Shown one piece after another: positions 21,909-33,712 of a stretch of 64,000 bases of DNA. Where the stretch lies: positions 24,260,001-24,324,000 of the forward strand of contig JAKSXM010000137.1 of assembly GCA_022575985.1 (NCBI GenBank). Direction: 5' to 3'. Position 1 is the stretch's first letter. Every line of letters starts with the position of its first letter. The stretch is from Anagrus nilaparvatae. Lineage: Eukaryota; Arthropoda; Insecta; Hymenoptera; Mymaridae. Both the position numbers and the translations under genes were made by a program. The notes beneath the pieces were generated by a model. It ran no database searches. It saw nothing but the letters and a program-made list of their open reading frames with translations, and had not been told where the DNA came from.

Positions 21909-23490
21909 ATGAGTTCAGAAAGTAAGTTATAATAATTTTTAGATTTTTACAGCAAATTGGATTAATGCAAATTCTCAATATTTATAGGTATTGCAAATAC
22001 AACTATTGGGCATTTAAATAACGATTTCCTAATCCATATTTTTAAATATTTATCAATAAAAGAAAAATTAAAAATGAAGCTAGTTTCAAAAAGATGGAAT
22101 GAAGTTTCTAATCAATCCAATTGCAACTTGAAAAGTTTTGGCTTTTCTGAAGACGTTCCTTTTACTTTTCGGTTTGATGAAAAAAAACGAGATCAGCATA
22201 CTCGCTATGTTATCAATCTCTTAAAGATTTGCAGTCCCTATTTGCAAAATCTTTGTTTAAATGCTACTGATTTTTTTGAAGATTACTTAGATGTTTCATT
22301 AATATTAAAAAAACTACCGAATTATTGTAAGAACGTGACAAATTTATTAATAGACTCCTATGAAGCGGAATTTATATATACTGATAAAAATCTAGGTTTA
22401 ATATTCAAAAGCTGTGTTAATTTGCGCTGTCTCTCTCTAAAAAATTTGCCGCAAGAATATAATTGTTGGTCAATTTTAAATTCAGATAAAATTAAAGAAT
22501 TATCAATTGAATATTGTGATTTTCTAATAAATGATGATTTTTTTTTATTTTTATCAAAACTAAAAAATTTGAATTCTGTTACAATCAAGCATAATGCTAA
22601 TAAATTGGTTATGGATATCATTAAAGCTTTAATTGCATGTGAATGTGAAAATATTCAAGAGATTATTTTGACTAGTTTTTACGATTCTAAAAAAAAACCC
22701 CATTTTATAGAAAATTTAAAGAAATTATTTTTAAAACAAAAAAATCTATGTAAAATAGAAATATCTATTTCTTCTTATTATGATAACTTTATATTAGATA
22801 GCTTATCAGTTGAACATCTAAAGGCAATACATTGTAGGCCATTATATGTTTCAAGAGAAGATAAAAGCATATGCTCATTTTCTTTAAAAGCTTTTAAAAA
22901 TTTGGAAACTTTTTCTTGTGAAATAGGTTTATTAAATGATGAACATTTAAAAATAATGTCTTAGCTTAAAAAAAATTTCAATTGTTTTTTCTAAATATAA
23001 ATTGAGAAATGAAAAATCAATAAATTATTTCAGTAAACTAAAATTTATTGAATCTTTTGAAATTTCAGCTTCTCCTTCAGAAGGCTATTTTTTTCCTGTA
23101 GATAATTTAGTCGAAGATTTGATAAACTGTAAAACTTTAAAAAATTTAATTATTCGATGTGATTTTGCAAAATCACCATTAAAAAATATAAGCAAAATTA
23201 AAAGTTTAGAAATTTTAAAAATTGTTATACCAGAATTTAGCATAGAAAATGGAACGGATTATTCATTTCCTGATGAAGATTTAGCTGATGCTATTAAAGA
23301 ATTACCAAATTTAAAAGAACTTAAAATTAAAGATTGTCCATTGATAACTCCCGACTTAATAAAAACAGCTAATAGAATCAAAACTGATCGTGGTGATACT
23401 CACATGCTGAGATTGTATTGTTATGATGAATCTCAAATTGATTCAAATTTGGAATTTTGTAAACTTTTTCCATTAGTAAGAATTTGTTAA
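21909..23490 (+). pseudogene. F-box/leucine-rich-repeat protein 2, frameshifted
   Basis: Exon 1 is 21909-21921 (MSSE plus one base) with donor GTAAGT; exon 2 starts at 21988 after TTTATAG. Joined, they read MSSESIANTTIGHLNNDFLI then HIFKYLSIKEKLKMKLVSKR and WNEV: a clear F-box. LRR-like segments follow (NLRCLSLKNL, KNLNSVTIKHN). The frame ends at TAG 22962-22964, but the next frame is open without interruption from 22963 to 23490 and continues the protein (SLKKISIVFSKYKLRNEKSI ... LPNLKELKIKDCPLITPDL). One extra base near 22959-22963 explains the break. The tail (DRGDTHMLRLYCYDESQI) aligns with gene 1 (NREDSHILTIFCNGTGI). It is a recent pseudogene, a sequencing error, or a shortened 322-residue protein. 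AATAAA overlaps the final stop. Confidence 0.8.
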
Positions 23491-23494
23491 TAAA

Positions 23495-23966
23495 GTAATA
23501 AAAATTTATTTATTTTGTTATTTATTTTCTTTTAAAAAAAAATCCTCACTTTGTTAAAAAAATTTTTAATGCAGGGGTATAGAGAAAGAGAAAATTATCT
23601 GATAAAAAAAAAACACCAGTTGATCTGAAACACCTTATCATAATTTTATCTAAAACATTTTTATTTACTTTTTTTTAATCTAAAATTTTGATACGAATGA
23701 TAAAATATAAAAATTTTGAATTTAGGTTTTTTTTTTTAAATCAGAAGTATGCTTCATGTGAAGTGTGTCATTAATGCTGTGAATAAAATTTAAATTAAAA
23801 ATGCTGATTTTGAGGCATTTTAAAACTCATTCTGATAGGTCTATACTCAGGGAACACAACGTGTCCGCAACCTGTCATGTTTTAACAACTAGAGACATGT
23901 TTTTGTACGTGTCAGCAGGTGTTTAATGTATTTATTGTCGACATGACTAAAAAAATATTATATACA
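23495..23966. other. Intergenic, no gene seen
   Basis: Spacer between F-box gene 2 and a family A MITE. Nothing supportable. Confidence 0.5.
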
Positions 23967-24377
23967 TACACTGTAAAAAGTAACTTTCTTATATTAACAA
24001 AAAAATGAGAACATTTTCGAAAAATTAGTAAATTTTCGAAAAAATTTGTAATTATTCAAAAAAAATCGTAATTTTACTAAATTTAGTATATTAACAAAAA
24101 ATTCGAGTATTCTCGATTTTTTTTTGTGAATTCGCAAGAAAAATTGATAATTTACAATTTTTTTTCGAAAATTTACAAAAAATAGTTGTGAATGTACAAC
24201 TTTTTTCGTAAAATCACAAAAAAAAAATCGAGAATTCTCGAATTTTTCGATAATGTACTAAATTTAGTAAATATACGATTTTTTTCGAATATTTACAAAA
24301 ATTTTTGAAAATCTACTAATTTTTCGAAAAAATTCTTTTTTTTTTGTAAATCTAAGAAAGTTACTATTTACAGTGTA
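23967..24377. repeat. MITE family A, copy 2
   Basis: Starts TACACTGTAAAAAGTAACTT and ends TACTATTTACAGTGTA; TA on both sides. It has the same central TCGAGAATTCTCGA-type palindrome as copy 1. Non-coding. Confidence 0.85.
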
Positions 24378-25118
24378 TTTTCTTAAAAATAGATGGATTA
24401 TTGTAATTTTGTGCCTAAAAAAATATCAATAATGATAAATAATTATGTCTATCAAATTTATATGTTCCTGGGATAAGGTTAGGAGGTCAGTACGATTAAT
24501 TTAATAAGATAAAGTAGAAATTTGTTTCGCGTGTCATTCGAATTATCTAAGGCATATAATATAAAACTGCGATTTTATCAGATAAAGCCAACTCTAAAAC
24601 TGTAAGCTTCTAATTTTACTTTTTTAATTTAAAGGAAATAACATATGCGCTAATGTTTCTTTAACAAACGGTAAATTTCTTTATTTTTTTTTGCGGTACA
24701 AATTTTTGTTTTTTTATAACCTTCATTTACTAATCATCGCTTTAAATGACCATCTGTTCGATTGATATCGATTGGTATCGAAACGTAACAAAAAACAAAA
24801 CGTATTGTCTATTGAATTTTAACAGACGCAATATGCTTATTTTTTGCTTTTCTTTCATAATAAAGAGAAGAAGAAAAAAACATATTTAAACCAATTATCG
24901 GGCGACAGACTATTAAAAAAAAAAATTTATAACCGGTTTGTGTAACTACACAACCAACGAGCATGGAACATGTTCATTTATAAAACTGATAATAAAGTAT
25001 CTATTGTGTTCATAATATAAATATTTATATCCAAATATTTATATTTAGATTTTTATTATAGAAATCATGCTGCTTAGACATCAAAGTGAACCAAATTAAT
25101 TAAATTTTCAAATTATTA

Positions 25119-25500
25119 TACACTGTAAAAAGTAACTTAGTGAATTTTCAAAAAATTTTGTAAATATTCGATAAAAATCGTAAATTTACTAAATTTAGTA
25201 TATTCTCGAAAAATTCGAGAATTCTCGATTTTTTTTTATGAATTTACGAAAAAAGTTGTAAATTCAAAACTATTTTTCGTTAATTTACAACTATTTTTTG
25301 AAAATTTTCGAAAAAAAATTGTAAATTATCAATTTTTCTTATGAATTCACAAAAAAAAATCGAATTTTTCGATAATATACTAAATTTAGTAAATTTACGA
25401 TTTTTTTTCGAATATTTACAAATTTTTTTGAAAATTTACTAATTTTTCGAAAATTTTCTAATTTTTTTGTTAATATAGGAAAGTTACTTTTTACAGTGCA
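25119..25500. repeat. MITE family A, copy 3
   Basis: Starts TACACTGTAAAAAGTAACTT (with a deletion right after) and ends AAAGTTACTTTTTACAGTGC. It sits inside repeat family B and is therefore younger than that insertion. Confidence 0.85.
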
Positions 25501-25559
25501 GTTTTTTAAATAATATGAATTTATTTTTTATTAATTTTTACAATAAATTCTTTAAAAAT

Positions 25560-25700
25560 TCTGCACCAAAGGTCCCTAGGTACTTCTGCACCAATGCTTC
25601 CTAGGTACATCTGCACCAAAGGTCTTTAGAGACTTCTGCACCAATAGTCCCTAGATACTTCTGCACCAAAGTCCCTGAATCGAAAATATTCTAAGTCCAT
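25560..25700. repeat. Minisatellite, ~28-bp units
   Basis: About five units of CTTCTGCACCAAAGGTCCCT with AGGTA/AGAGA spacers, ending in GAAAATATTCTAAGTCCAT, which also ends the minisatellite at 53760-53950. It is a variable internal tandem array of repeat family B. Confidence 0.75.
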
Positions 25701-26227
25701 TTCACTCCCCTGCCAAACCGGGCTTTTTCAAATACCTCATCCAATGAACATGTTCCATGTTAAAATTTAATTTACCAGGAGACTATAAACTGACATTTGT
25801 ATAAATAATCTCATTAACGTAATAAGCTGATCACAACGTATAATTAGGTATTAATTTAATTTATCATCCCTGACCCTAATACCCGTGCATTAAACCAATG
25901 AACCTTTGTAACTTGAAATAAGAAATATTAATTTTTATAATAAGTTTTCTAAGGCTACTAAACAACTAAAGCTGCCAACGCATTCAAATGTCTGATCAAT
26001 AAAAAAACTAAATACAGGGAACTTTAATGTATTAATAAAAAAGAATAACCTCGAGAATAACCTCTGATTCTTTTGTAGCTAGGTTTTTGCGTTATTTATA
26101 TAATCAACAACGACGCTTATTTTTAGAAGGTAACTCGATCAAGCTTCTAACTAACCAAAATTTTTCCAGTAGATCTTACTATTTTGTTGAAAATGTCAGG
26201 TTTTTAGGGGTCAAATTTGTCCGGTTT

Positions 26228-26460
26228 AAGGGGGGGGGGGGGGTGAGACGAAACTTAAAATAATTTCAATTTAGGGACTTTGAAAATCTAGGTTTAGGGA
26301 TTTAAAATAATACAGGCTTATAGACTTAGAATAATATCGATTTAGGGACTTAAAATAATTCAGGTTTAGAGACCTCGAATAATTTTGATTTAGGGATCTG
26401 AAATAATACGCGTTTAGGGAATCAAAATAGTTTGGGTTTAGAATCTTAACATCTAATAAG
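26228..26460. repeat. Poly-G tract and ~27-bp minisatellite (reverse orientation)
   Basis: A run of about 16 G is followed by units of TTTAGGGACTTAAAATAAT with variants. This is the reverse complement of the poly-C plus TATTCTAAGTCCCTAAACTC arrangement at 53760-53950. It is probably the inner part of another family B copy lying in the opposite direction. Confidence 0.65.
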
Positions 26461-26499
26461 GTTAGAAAAATGCGTAATATGTGCATTATATCTAGCTCT

Positions 26500-26640
26500 C
26501 AGCTGGACAAAAAATTCCTGTTTTCAAAAAATTCCTGATCAGCGACCCAATAAACCTATAGTAGACCAAATCTCATGATGGCCAGTAACTAAACATCCTG
26601 AACCGTGATTTGACTGGAGTAAAATAACAGAAAATAAGCT
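26500..26640 (+). repeat. Repeat family C, partial copy (3' end)
   Basis: Contains GATCAGCGACCCAATAAACC, TATAGTAGACCAAATCTCAT and ends TTTGACTGGAGTA. The same series occurs at 29270-29592, 38440-39370 and 44190-45110 on the same strand. Confidence 0.65.
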
Positions 26641-26698
26641 TAGAAAACTATAAAAACGGTATATACTAAAAAAAGAATCGAATTTGCATACGTTTTAG

Positions 26699-26945
26699 TT
26701 ACTTTATTAAATTTTGACGAAGGCCACTCTTTTGTTTAAAAGATCTATTACAAAATTCACATTTGTAGGGTTCTTCTCCAGAGTGAACTCGAAAATGCTT
26801 CTTTAGCCCATATTTCGTATACAATCCTTTTTTGCAGATTTCACACACAAAATTTTTCTTACCTGTGTGAATTCTTAGATGTTTATTAAAGTTACTCGAA
26901 TCTGCAAAATTTCTACTGCACAAATGACATTTATATGGCGTTTCT
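26699..26945 (-). pseudogene. C2H2 zinc-finger protein fragment
   Basis: Minus-strand reading gives two full classical fingers, YKCHLCSRNFADSSNFNKHL and FVCEICKKGLYTKYGLKKHF, each followed by an H-x3-5-H end and TGK/SGE-type linkers. A third finger, YKCEFCNRSFKQKSGLRQNL, has Gln where the first zinc His should be and stops at once (IK, stop). No convincing start or splice site is seen upstream. Such fingers normally bind DNA; this remnant is probably a decayed member of a zinc-finger family. Related pieces lie at 27051-27140 and 32968-33545 on the same strand. Confidence 0.7.
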
Positions 26946-27050
26946 ACCGTGTATATTTTATTAATCCTAAGCTTTTATAATTATTAAAAAAATATTAGTT
27001 TTCTTAACGGCAAAAATTTTTTGATAGATCAAACTAATTAATATGAATAT

Positions 27051-27140
27051 TTAGTAAGTTCGATTATGTCTGGTTAGATGATAATTTGTAAATAACCTTT
27101 TTTCGCATTCACTACATTCAAATCCTTTTTTATACATATA
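27051..27140 (-). pseudogene. Single C2H2 zinc-finger remnant
   Basis: The minus strand encodes KGFECSECEKRLFTNYHLTR then HNRTY and a stop: C-x2-C-x12-H-x3-H spacing is nearly kept. It lies about 110 bp upstream of the 26699-26945 fragment in the same direction, so it was probably one finger of the same gene, now separated by non-coding sequence. Confidence 0.55.
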
Positions 27141-27754
27141 TGAAGATTATAGGCAAGATAATATAGTATAACTACAAATTATGATTATAGAATTTTTTAT
27201 TAACTTTAATCTTTTATGGAAAAATTAATTTCTAAGAACAGTAGTAAAATTTAATATTTATAGATAAATTTCTACACGTTTATGAACTATTTCCAAAGAA
27301 TAAAATAAATAAAGTTTTGTCTGGTTATTGTTTCATCCATTTTGGACGTAATTATTCAGATGCTTCAACTGTAATTTCGAATATTTTTGCTCGGGTGCAC
27401 CAAGGAGCATACATTGCACGCTTGTTGAAAATCATGAGGGAAATTTTCGCCTAGTTATAAAAAAACACTTATGGGAGATATGTGACCAGGTTATTTTTTT
27501 ACTTGTACTAATGTGCTCTACAGACAATCATTCTAAATAATTATATTTAATAAATGGAAGATATCCGAAAAGAGTGAAAGAGACTGATTATTTTTTTGAC
27601 TAAAACTACACCAAAGCATTGCCAACTTATAAGAAAAAAATATTGCTATAAAAAAGACACTTAAAATATATGAATAATAAAGTTTAGCAAGGGGAGTCTG
27701 GATATTAAATTTACGATCATATGAGTAAATTTTTATAGTGTAAAATAGGTTAAG

Positions 27755-28015
27755 ACCACGCAATCTGATGTGTGGTCGCTAGGGTGTACAATAGCAGAAC
27801 TATTTACGGGAGAGTTCACATTTCCTGCAGATAATTTAGATGAACTCAAATATCAACACTCAAATAAAATGGAGCCAAATATAAACATGATGAAATTTCC
27901 CTTAGATACCTTTAAAATAATTGAAAGATGTCTTAATTATGAGCCAGAGCTTAGACCATCGGCTGAGGAAATACTCAAACATTTCGAAGCGTTAATTGAT
28001 GATAGTGATAAATAA
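27755..28015 (+). pseudogene. Protein kinase C-lobe fragment
   Basis: The open frame reads SDVWSLGCTIAELFTGEFTF at its start (subdomain IX, D-x-W-x-x-G) and CLNYEPELRPSAEEILKHF near its end (subdomain XI with the conserved Arg). It stops at 28013. No ATP-binding lobe, HRD or DFG region precedes it, and the sequence just upstream (TAAAATAGGTTAAG) lacks a pyrimidine-rich acceptor, so this is probably the last-exon remnant of a duplicated kinase. It closely resembles the kinase at 63220-64000 (SDVWSLGCTMAELYTGNLAY). A possible spliced 3' UTR follows (AAAAAG then GTAAGA, with TATTTTAG at 28073-28080). Confidence 0.75.
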
Positions 28016-28080
28016 AAAGGTAAGAAAAATAAAAAATTTAATTTGGTCTCATAAATGTTTGAATGTTTGTTACTATTTTA

Positions 28081-29269
28081 GTATGGATCAATTTATATGA
28101 CTTCAAACAACGCAAAATAAATGGAATGAAATCGGACGAGCCAAGTTCCTAATAAAAAAATTTTAGATAAGTTTCTTTATACATTTTTGATTTTTAATGT
28201 ATATATATAGATATTAATAATAAGCAAATTATTAATTAGTTTTTTAAAAAAATTTTCATAAATATTTTAAATGAATTAAATATTTCTGTTAAATATTCAA
28301 TGTAAATTTAATATTTCATTGTTAAAATTTTAATAATTTTTTTTCTTAAGTTTATACTTTTAAGTATAAAAATTATGAATAAATTTGAAATAATTTAGTT
28401 TGAAAAAATTGCGAGTCTGTAATTCTAATTTATTTTTTTATTTATTTTTTTTAATAAATTTTTATGAACCATCTTAGCCTCTTATATAATAAAATATAAT
28501 CAAATTGATTCGTTTAACAATAATTGCTAGTTTAATCTATTTGGCTATTTGAAAATAAAAGATCTGCTAAAAATTAAATGGACTCGTGTCCAAAGTATTG
28601 ATTATTACGAAATGTTAATATTTCAAGAAAATATTAATGAAAAATAAAAATACTCTACTACGTTTGAATGTTTTCGACAAATATTTAAATCATATAAAAC
28701 TCACTGATGATGGCAAAAAATTTCCTTGTTTTTCACAATTCTTAACAAAATGACTTTTCTTTGTAAAAATGTGTAAGAATTATAAATAATATCTGATAAT
28801 ATAAATAGAAATGTATTCAGATTATGATTTAAAAATATTATTAAATTTTTTTACTAGTTTCAGCTAAATTGAATTAGAAAATTTTAAATATCTAAAATTC
28901 TCCAAACAATGGGAGTTTTTGTATATTCATGCAATTTTTAGTTGTTGTAAACTTATTTTAAGTATTTTTTTATTACTTAACTGTAACTTAAGTATCATGA
29001 TTACTATTAAATGGAATTTTAATTTATTATTTATATCTAAACAATTATAAAAAAAGTATTCATAAAATTTATGTAAAAATAATTTTTTGCCCTCCCGAGC
29101 GTAAAACTTGTGTGTAAAAAATTTTCTGAACTCGTTCTATGCCTAGGTGGGCAAAAAATAGTGTAATAGACATGAGCGTGAACACACATCACTCGTGCTC
29201 ACGCTAGTGCCAAAACTTTTACGCCCTTGATACTTAATATGCTATTTAATATTTAAGTCGCTCAAAGTG
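28081..29269. other. Intergenic, no gene seen
   Basis: AT-rich; no supportable coding or repeat structure. Confidence 0.5.
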
Positions 29270-29592
29270 CGGAAATAGCAAATCACCCTTTTTTGGAGGC
29301 TATTTTTGCTAATTTAAGGGTAAAATATTAATGATTCATAAAAAAATTCCCCAAATTCTTGATTAGCGACCCAGAAAACCCTCTTAGCTAACCAATTCTT
29401 GGCTAAATCTGTAAACTCAGTTTGCTAATATATAAAAAAACCCCTTTTTGGGGGTAATTTTTGCAAATTTAAGGGTGTTTCTTTGATGGGGTGATTTTCG
29501 TGATCAACGACCCAAAACACATATAGTAGAGCAAATCTCATGTTGGCCAGTAATTAAACACCCTAAATCGCGATACGACTGGAGAATCACTC
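29270..29592 (+). repeat. Repeat family C, short copy
   Basis: Begins with AAATCACCCTTTTTTGGAGG and GCTAATTTAAGGG, contains a mirrored GGGGGTAATTTTTGCAAATT, and ends with GATCAACGACCCAAAACACA, GTAGAGCAAATCTCATG and CGACTGGAG. Same strand and order as the longer copies at 38440 and 44190. Confidence 0.7.
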
Positions 29593-31349
29593 GAGGAATA
29601 ACAATAGAATATTATTTAAACCAGGAATAACAATATTTATATTCGATTTATTATACCTTTACTTCTCTTTTTTAAATGTACATTAGGCTGGGCAATATTA
29701 ATGAACAAATTTTTATTTTTGATGATAACGTCAATGGTTTTCTTAAATTGAAATTGCTCAAACTGATTTATGCACATTAATTTCAGTTCTATAAAATAGA
29801 CGGTTTATGATCCTAATTGTCAGCCTAAAAAGTTGATTTTTTTTTATTTTACTTCATTTATTATAAAAAAAAAACTTATAATTTTGTACCGATATAATTA
29901 TTATAAAACAGCTCAACTTAGATAATATAAAAGAGAAAGAAAATTAGAACAAATTTTCATAATTTTCGAAAATAGAAAATTTCCCATAATATTAAAAACT
30001 ATTGGTATTTCTCTAGAAAATTAAAAATTAAAAGACCAACATTTTTATATCGCTCGTTTTCATTTTTTGTGCACATTATCATTTCTACCGATTGAAGTAA
30101 GAATTTACAAATTTTTTTGAAAAAGTAAAAAAAATTGTCCCTAAAATGTGAGAAAAAAGCCTATTCCGTTCCTATCTAAAACTTGGCGTTTGAAACAAAA
30201 AAGACGAATTTTTATTTTCTTTTTTTTAATTAATGTTTTAGATGCTATTTTAAATATATGGTCACAATTGGCCACAATTTTCTTATTTATTCATAAAATC
30301 ATAAAAAGTCTTTCTCAATAAATAATATCTCAAGAAAATTACAGGTTTTAGGCAAAATAATAAACATTTTTTAAGTATTTATGATAACAAGTTGATCCTA
30401 TAATAAAAAAACTTTTATTTTATTTTTTCTAGAAAAAGGTTGTCATTATAAATAGCGTCTAAATTTTAAAAAATATCATAAAATAAGTCACAACAATTGC
30501 GAAAATAGATTTTTGTAATTAGCGCCAATTTCTATTTCTAAGATTTGATAACCTAACTTTAGCTACTTGTATAAATCAGTTATATTTGTATCGATAAATA
30601 TCAATACTTTAATTAGTGTATGTAAACATATGTGATATTGTTAACGCGCGCTTCCTTTTTTTGATACAGTTTAATACAGGTTATACTAATGTGTCGGAGC
30701 TTTTTTATAACTTTTATTTTGCTAAGTTGAAATTTATTTTTCAGTTTAAAAAAAAAAACGCGAGTGCAAATAAAAAATTAAAAATTTTTAAGTTTACTTT
30801 TTTATTTAAGTTTTTTTATTTAAGTTTTTTTATTTAAGTTTGTGATAATATATAGTTTCTTTGTTGGAGCTATAGCTATAGCTATAGAAATATATTTCAG
30901 TTGTTGGCTATTTACGATTATTTTCGTAATATTTATTTAGAAGTGTAAAATTTTTGTGTATAAAAAAAATCGCGATCACAAAAAGAAAAACTTGAACTTT
31001 ATATCCAGTTTGTGATAATCAACTTATTTGGAAAAACAAGTTTTGACTCAAGAAATTATCATTTTTACTTGTAGTTAACTATAAAGTTAAAATTTTTAAA
31101 CTAAGGTAAGATTTTTTTTTTTGTTTTCCTAAATTCATCTCCTGAAACCTATTAAAATAAATTATCTAATGCATGCTTATATTTTTTAACTGAAATTTTC
31201 AAAAATAAAAATATCTGAATTGCGCATGCTTTGAAATTTTATTTGAATTAAAATATATTACCGTGTGTTGATAATGTTTTTTTTCTTCAACTTTATCTTA
31301 CTTTTTTTTTATAGCTTTCAAAACGTGTTCGAATCCCCAAACATTTATA

Positions 31350-31390
<41 letters not shown>

Positions 31391-32967
31391 TTTTATTCAA
31401 AAATTTATTTAAGCTTTAAAATTTTTTTTTAAATTTATTTATATTAAAATTTTTTAATTCAATACTTCGTGTAAATAAACCTTAATTTTTTTTAATATTC
31501 TAATGCAAAATTTAAATTTTATTTATTTTTTAAAAAACTTTTTTATGCAACAAATAATTAATCTAAATATTTTGCGAATTTCATTTTTTTAAATTTAAAA
31601 ATTATTTGTTTTTTAGATTGTAATTTTTGAATTGTTATTTAGATTTTTTTAATAGAGATTGATCCAAATATTTTTTTTTATTTTATAAAATTTTTTATAA
31701 AAGACAATTTTTAAAAAAAGATAACTTCCAACTTTATGGCAACTTTTTTTTAATAAAAAATTATCGTTATTAACTTTAATATTAAGAATTAATCTGAACG
31801 TTTTTTTTTTAAATTTAGATAAAATAATATAAATAAATAACAATCTGATTATTTTAAATTAAAAATAGTTTACCATAAGTCGTTAGCCTTTAAATTAATT
31901 TAAATTAACTGTATTTGTACAGCATTTTGTTGCTTCTTCGGTGCATTTAATTGAAATTAAAAAATTATGATGTTATTCAATTAAAATATTCCAAGTATAA
32001 AAATATTGTAGGATTGTAGGGCAATTTTTAAAATAAATTTTTTGAAAATACTTTTTATTTAAATCTTTCGAGGTTAAATTGCTATCATTATAAAGACCAT
32101 GTAATCTTTGATGTTAAGTTTAAAATATTAAAGTCCTGAAAAATCTTTAGAGAAGCTGGGAACCCGAGAAATCAATTTTTTTTAATGCGAATGCCTTAGC
32201 TAGTCAGATGCTTTTTTAATATCGTGTTCGTTAAAAATGACCGGCTTTTTAATTAATGAGGATATTTTTATTGGTTTTGAAAAAAAGTAAAACATTAACA
32301 ACAGAAAGAAGCGTAGAATTTGGAATTTCCATGAAGCTTGTAATAACTCCTGCATACAATTGAATGAAAATACAAAAACTAGTTTTTTTTTTGCTTGAAT
32401 ATTATTTAAATTAGTCTACAGACTTTATTGATATCTTGGATAAACCTGGGATCCCTAAAATTTAGACATCTTAAATTTACATTTCACCTTTTATTGCTTC
32501 TTTTCTATCCCTGAAGGGTCTGTAAGGCAATATTTTTATTAAAAAAATTAATTTTTGCTTTTGCTATGCTGATTAGGATCTGAACATTTTGATAAAATTC
32601 GCTATGCATTTAACTATTTTACCCATTCCCTTAAGATCTCTGAATTTGGCAAAATAAAGCTTTAGTTGTGGATTTCCAAAAGAAAATCAGTAATTGTGAA
32701 ATCGAAAACCAAGTCATATACATGTACTTGGAACACCCCTGATTCAGATTCGCTAATTTGGTGTGTCGGAATTTAAATCAGCAACAGTGACCACTGTCAC
32801 GATAATCGTATCCCTGATCATGATTTGCCGGATAATATAATCATGGACAGCATGCATTATCGCAGGTATTAAGCCATTAGATTTTTTAATTTATCACCTG
32901 TAAGAATCTACATAAAATTACCTAAATGTTAGTATGAAATTAACAATTTAAGATATAGTTGGCTTAC
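29593..32967. other. Intergenic, no gene seen; long T tract
   Basis: Low-complexity AT-rich DNA. Notable items are a T run of about 34 bases at 31352-31385, three copies of TTTTTTATTTAAG at 30798-30838 and a GCTATA repeat near 30868-30886. ORFs here are phenylalanine/lysine-rich and not credible. Confidence 0.5.
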
Positions 32968-33545
32968 GTTTATAGTAATAGACAAATATCGTTTGGTATT
33001 AAATGATTTATTACATAAGTCACATTTATAATGTTTTTCAGTTGTATGAGTTTCTTTATTCTTTTTGGTCCCTTAGGATGTTTGGCGTTTTGAATAATTT
33101 ACCACATAATTTGCAAGGAAATAGGCTTTTGTTAAAATGGGTAGTTTTTATATGTTTTGTCAAAGTAGCTGGATCAAAATATGATTTTTGACAAAAATCA
33201 CACTGATATGCCGTTTCCTTTGCGTGACTACCAAGAATGAATCAGATGAATTGCTAACGAACTTTTTTGAGGACGTTTTTGTCCACAATAATCACATTCA
33301 TATAATTTATTTCCAGTATGCAATTTTTTCACACATATTGGACATTCAAATAATTTTCCATCTCCTTTTTATACTCATTTTTAGGAACTTTTTCATTAAC
33401 TGGTTTATACTTGGTTATGTTATTAACTTTTCTGGTATATTCAGTTTTGGCAGGTTTTTTAGTTGTATGTGGAACTTTGTTATCAGAGATGAAAAATTCA
33501 GTTTTTACAATATCTTGCTCCAGCTGATAACTTGGTGTGTGGAGC
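32968..33545 (-). pseudogene. C2H2 zinc-finger pseudogene with several frameshifts
   Basis: Minus-strand pieces, in order: a linker (EQDIVKTEFFISDNKV, KYKPVNEKVPKNEYKK), a damaged finger (FECPICVKKLHTGNK, lacking its His half), a finger (YECDYCGQKRPQKSSLAIHL), then YQCDFCQKSYFDPATLTKHI, FPCKLCGKLFKTPNILRDQ and YKCDLCNKSFNTKRYLSITI, followed by a donor-like GTAAGC. At least three changes of frame are needed to read through, so the gene is dead. A small MITE (33548-33712) abuts or interrupts its upstream end. Confidence 0.75.
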
Positions 33546-33547
33546 AG

Positions 33548-33712
33548 GCACGTAGCCAGGGAGGGGGCTGGGGGGGCTTAGCCCCCCCCCCGAAATTTGT
33601 TTTGTAATGTGTTTTTTTCAAAAGTGGGGGTAAAATGCCGTTTGGAGAGGGAAATTTTACATTTAAGCCCCCCCCGAAGCCCTCCTCGAATGAAAATCCT
33701 GGCTACGTGCCA
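33548..33712. repeat. Short MITE with GGCACGTAGCCAGG ends
   Basis: GGCACGTAGCCAGG at 33548 is mirrored by CCTGGCTACGTGCC at 33699-33712, and the inner GGGGGGGCT/AGCCCCCCCC blocks also mirror. About 165 bp, non-coding. Flanks (GTGTGGAGCA and AGGTGGAGG) show no exact target duplication. Confidence 0.8.

Larger units (their letters stand above)
24921..25766. mobile_element. Repeat family B (CATGGAACATGTTCAT ends), with nested MITE
   Basis: The left end is AATTTATAACCGGTTTGTG, then CCAACGAGCATGGAACATGT; the right end is CCAATGAACATGTTCCATGT, so the CATGGAACATGTTCAT block is inverted at the two ends. Family A MITE copy 3 is inserted inside (25119-25500), and a minisatellite fills the 3' part. Related ends occur at 34060-34105, 52066-52110, 53576-54000 and 55817-55880. 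Confidence 0.65.

Noticed and set aside
27310..27460. Open plus-strand stretch (FGRNYSDASTVISNIFARVH)
   Set aside because: About 45 codons, no start, acceptor or known motif; not enough to call.
29680..29835. Possible MITE with TTAGGCTG ends
   Set aside because: Only 8 bp of inverted match, expected by chance.
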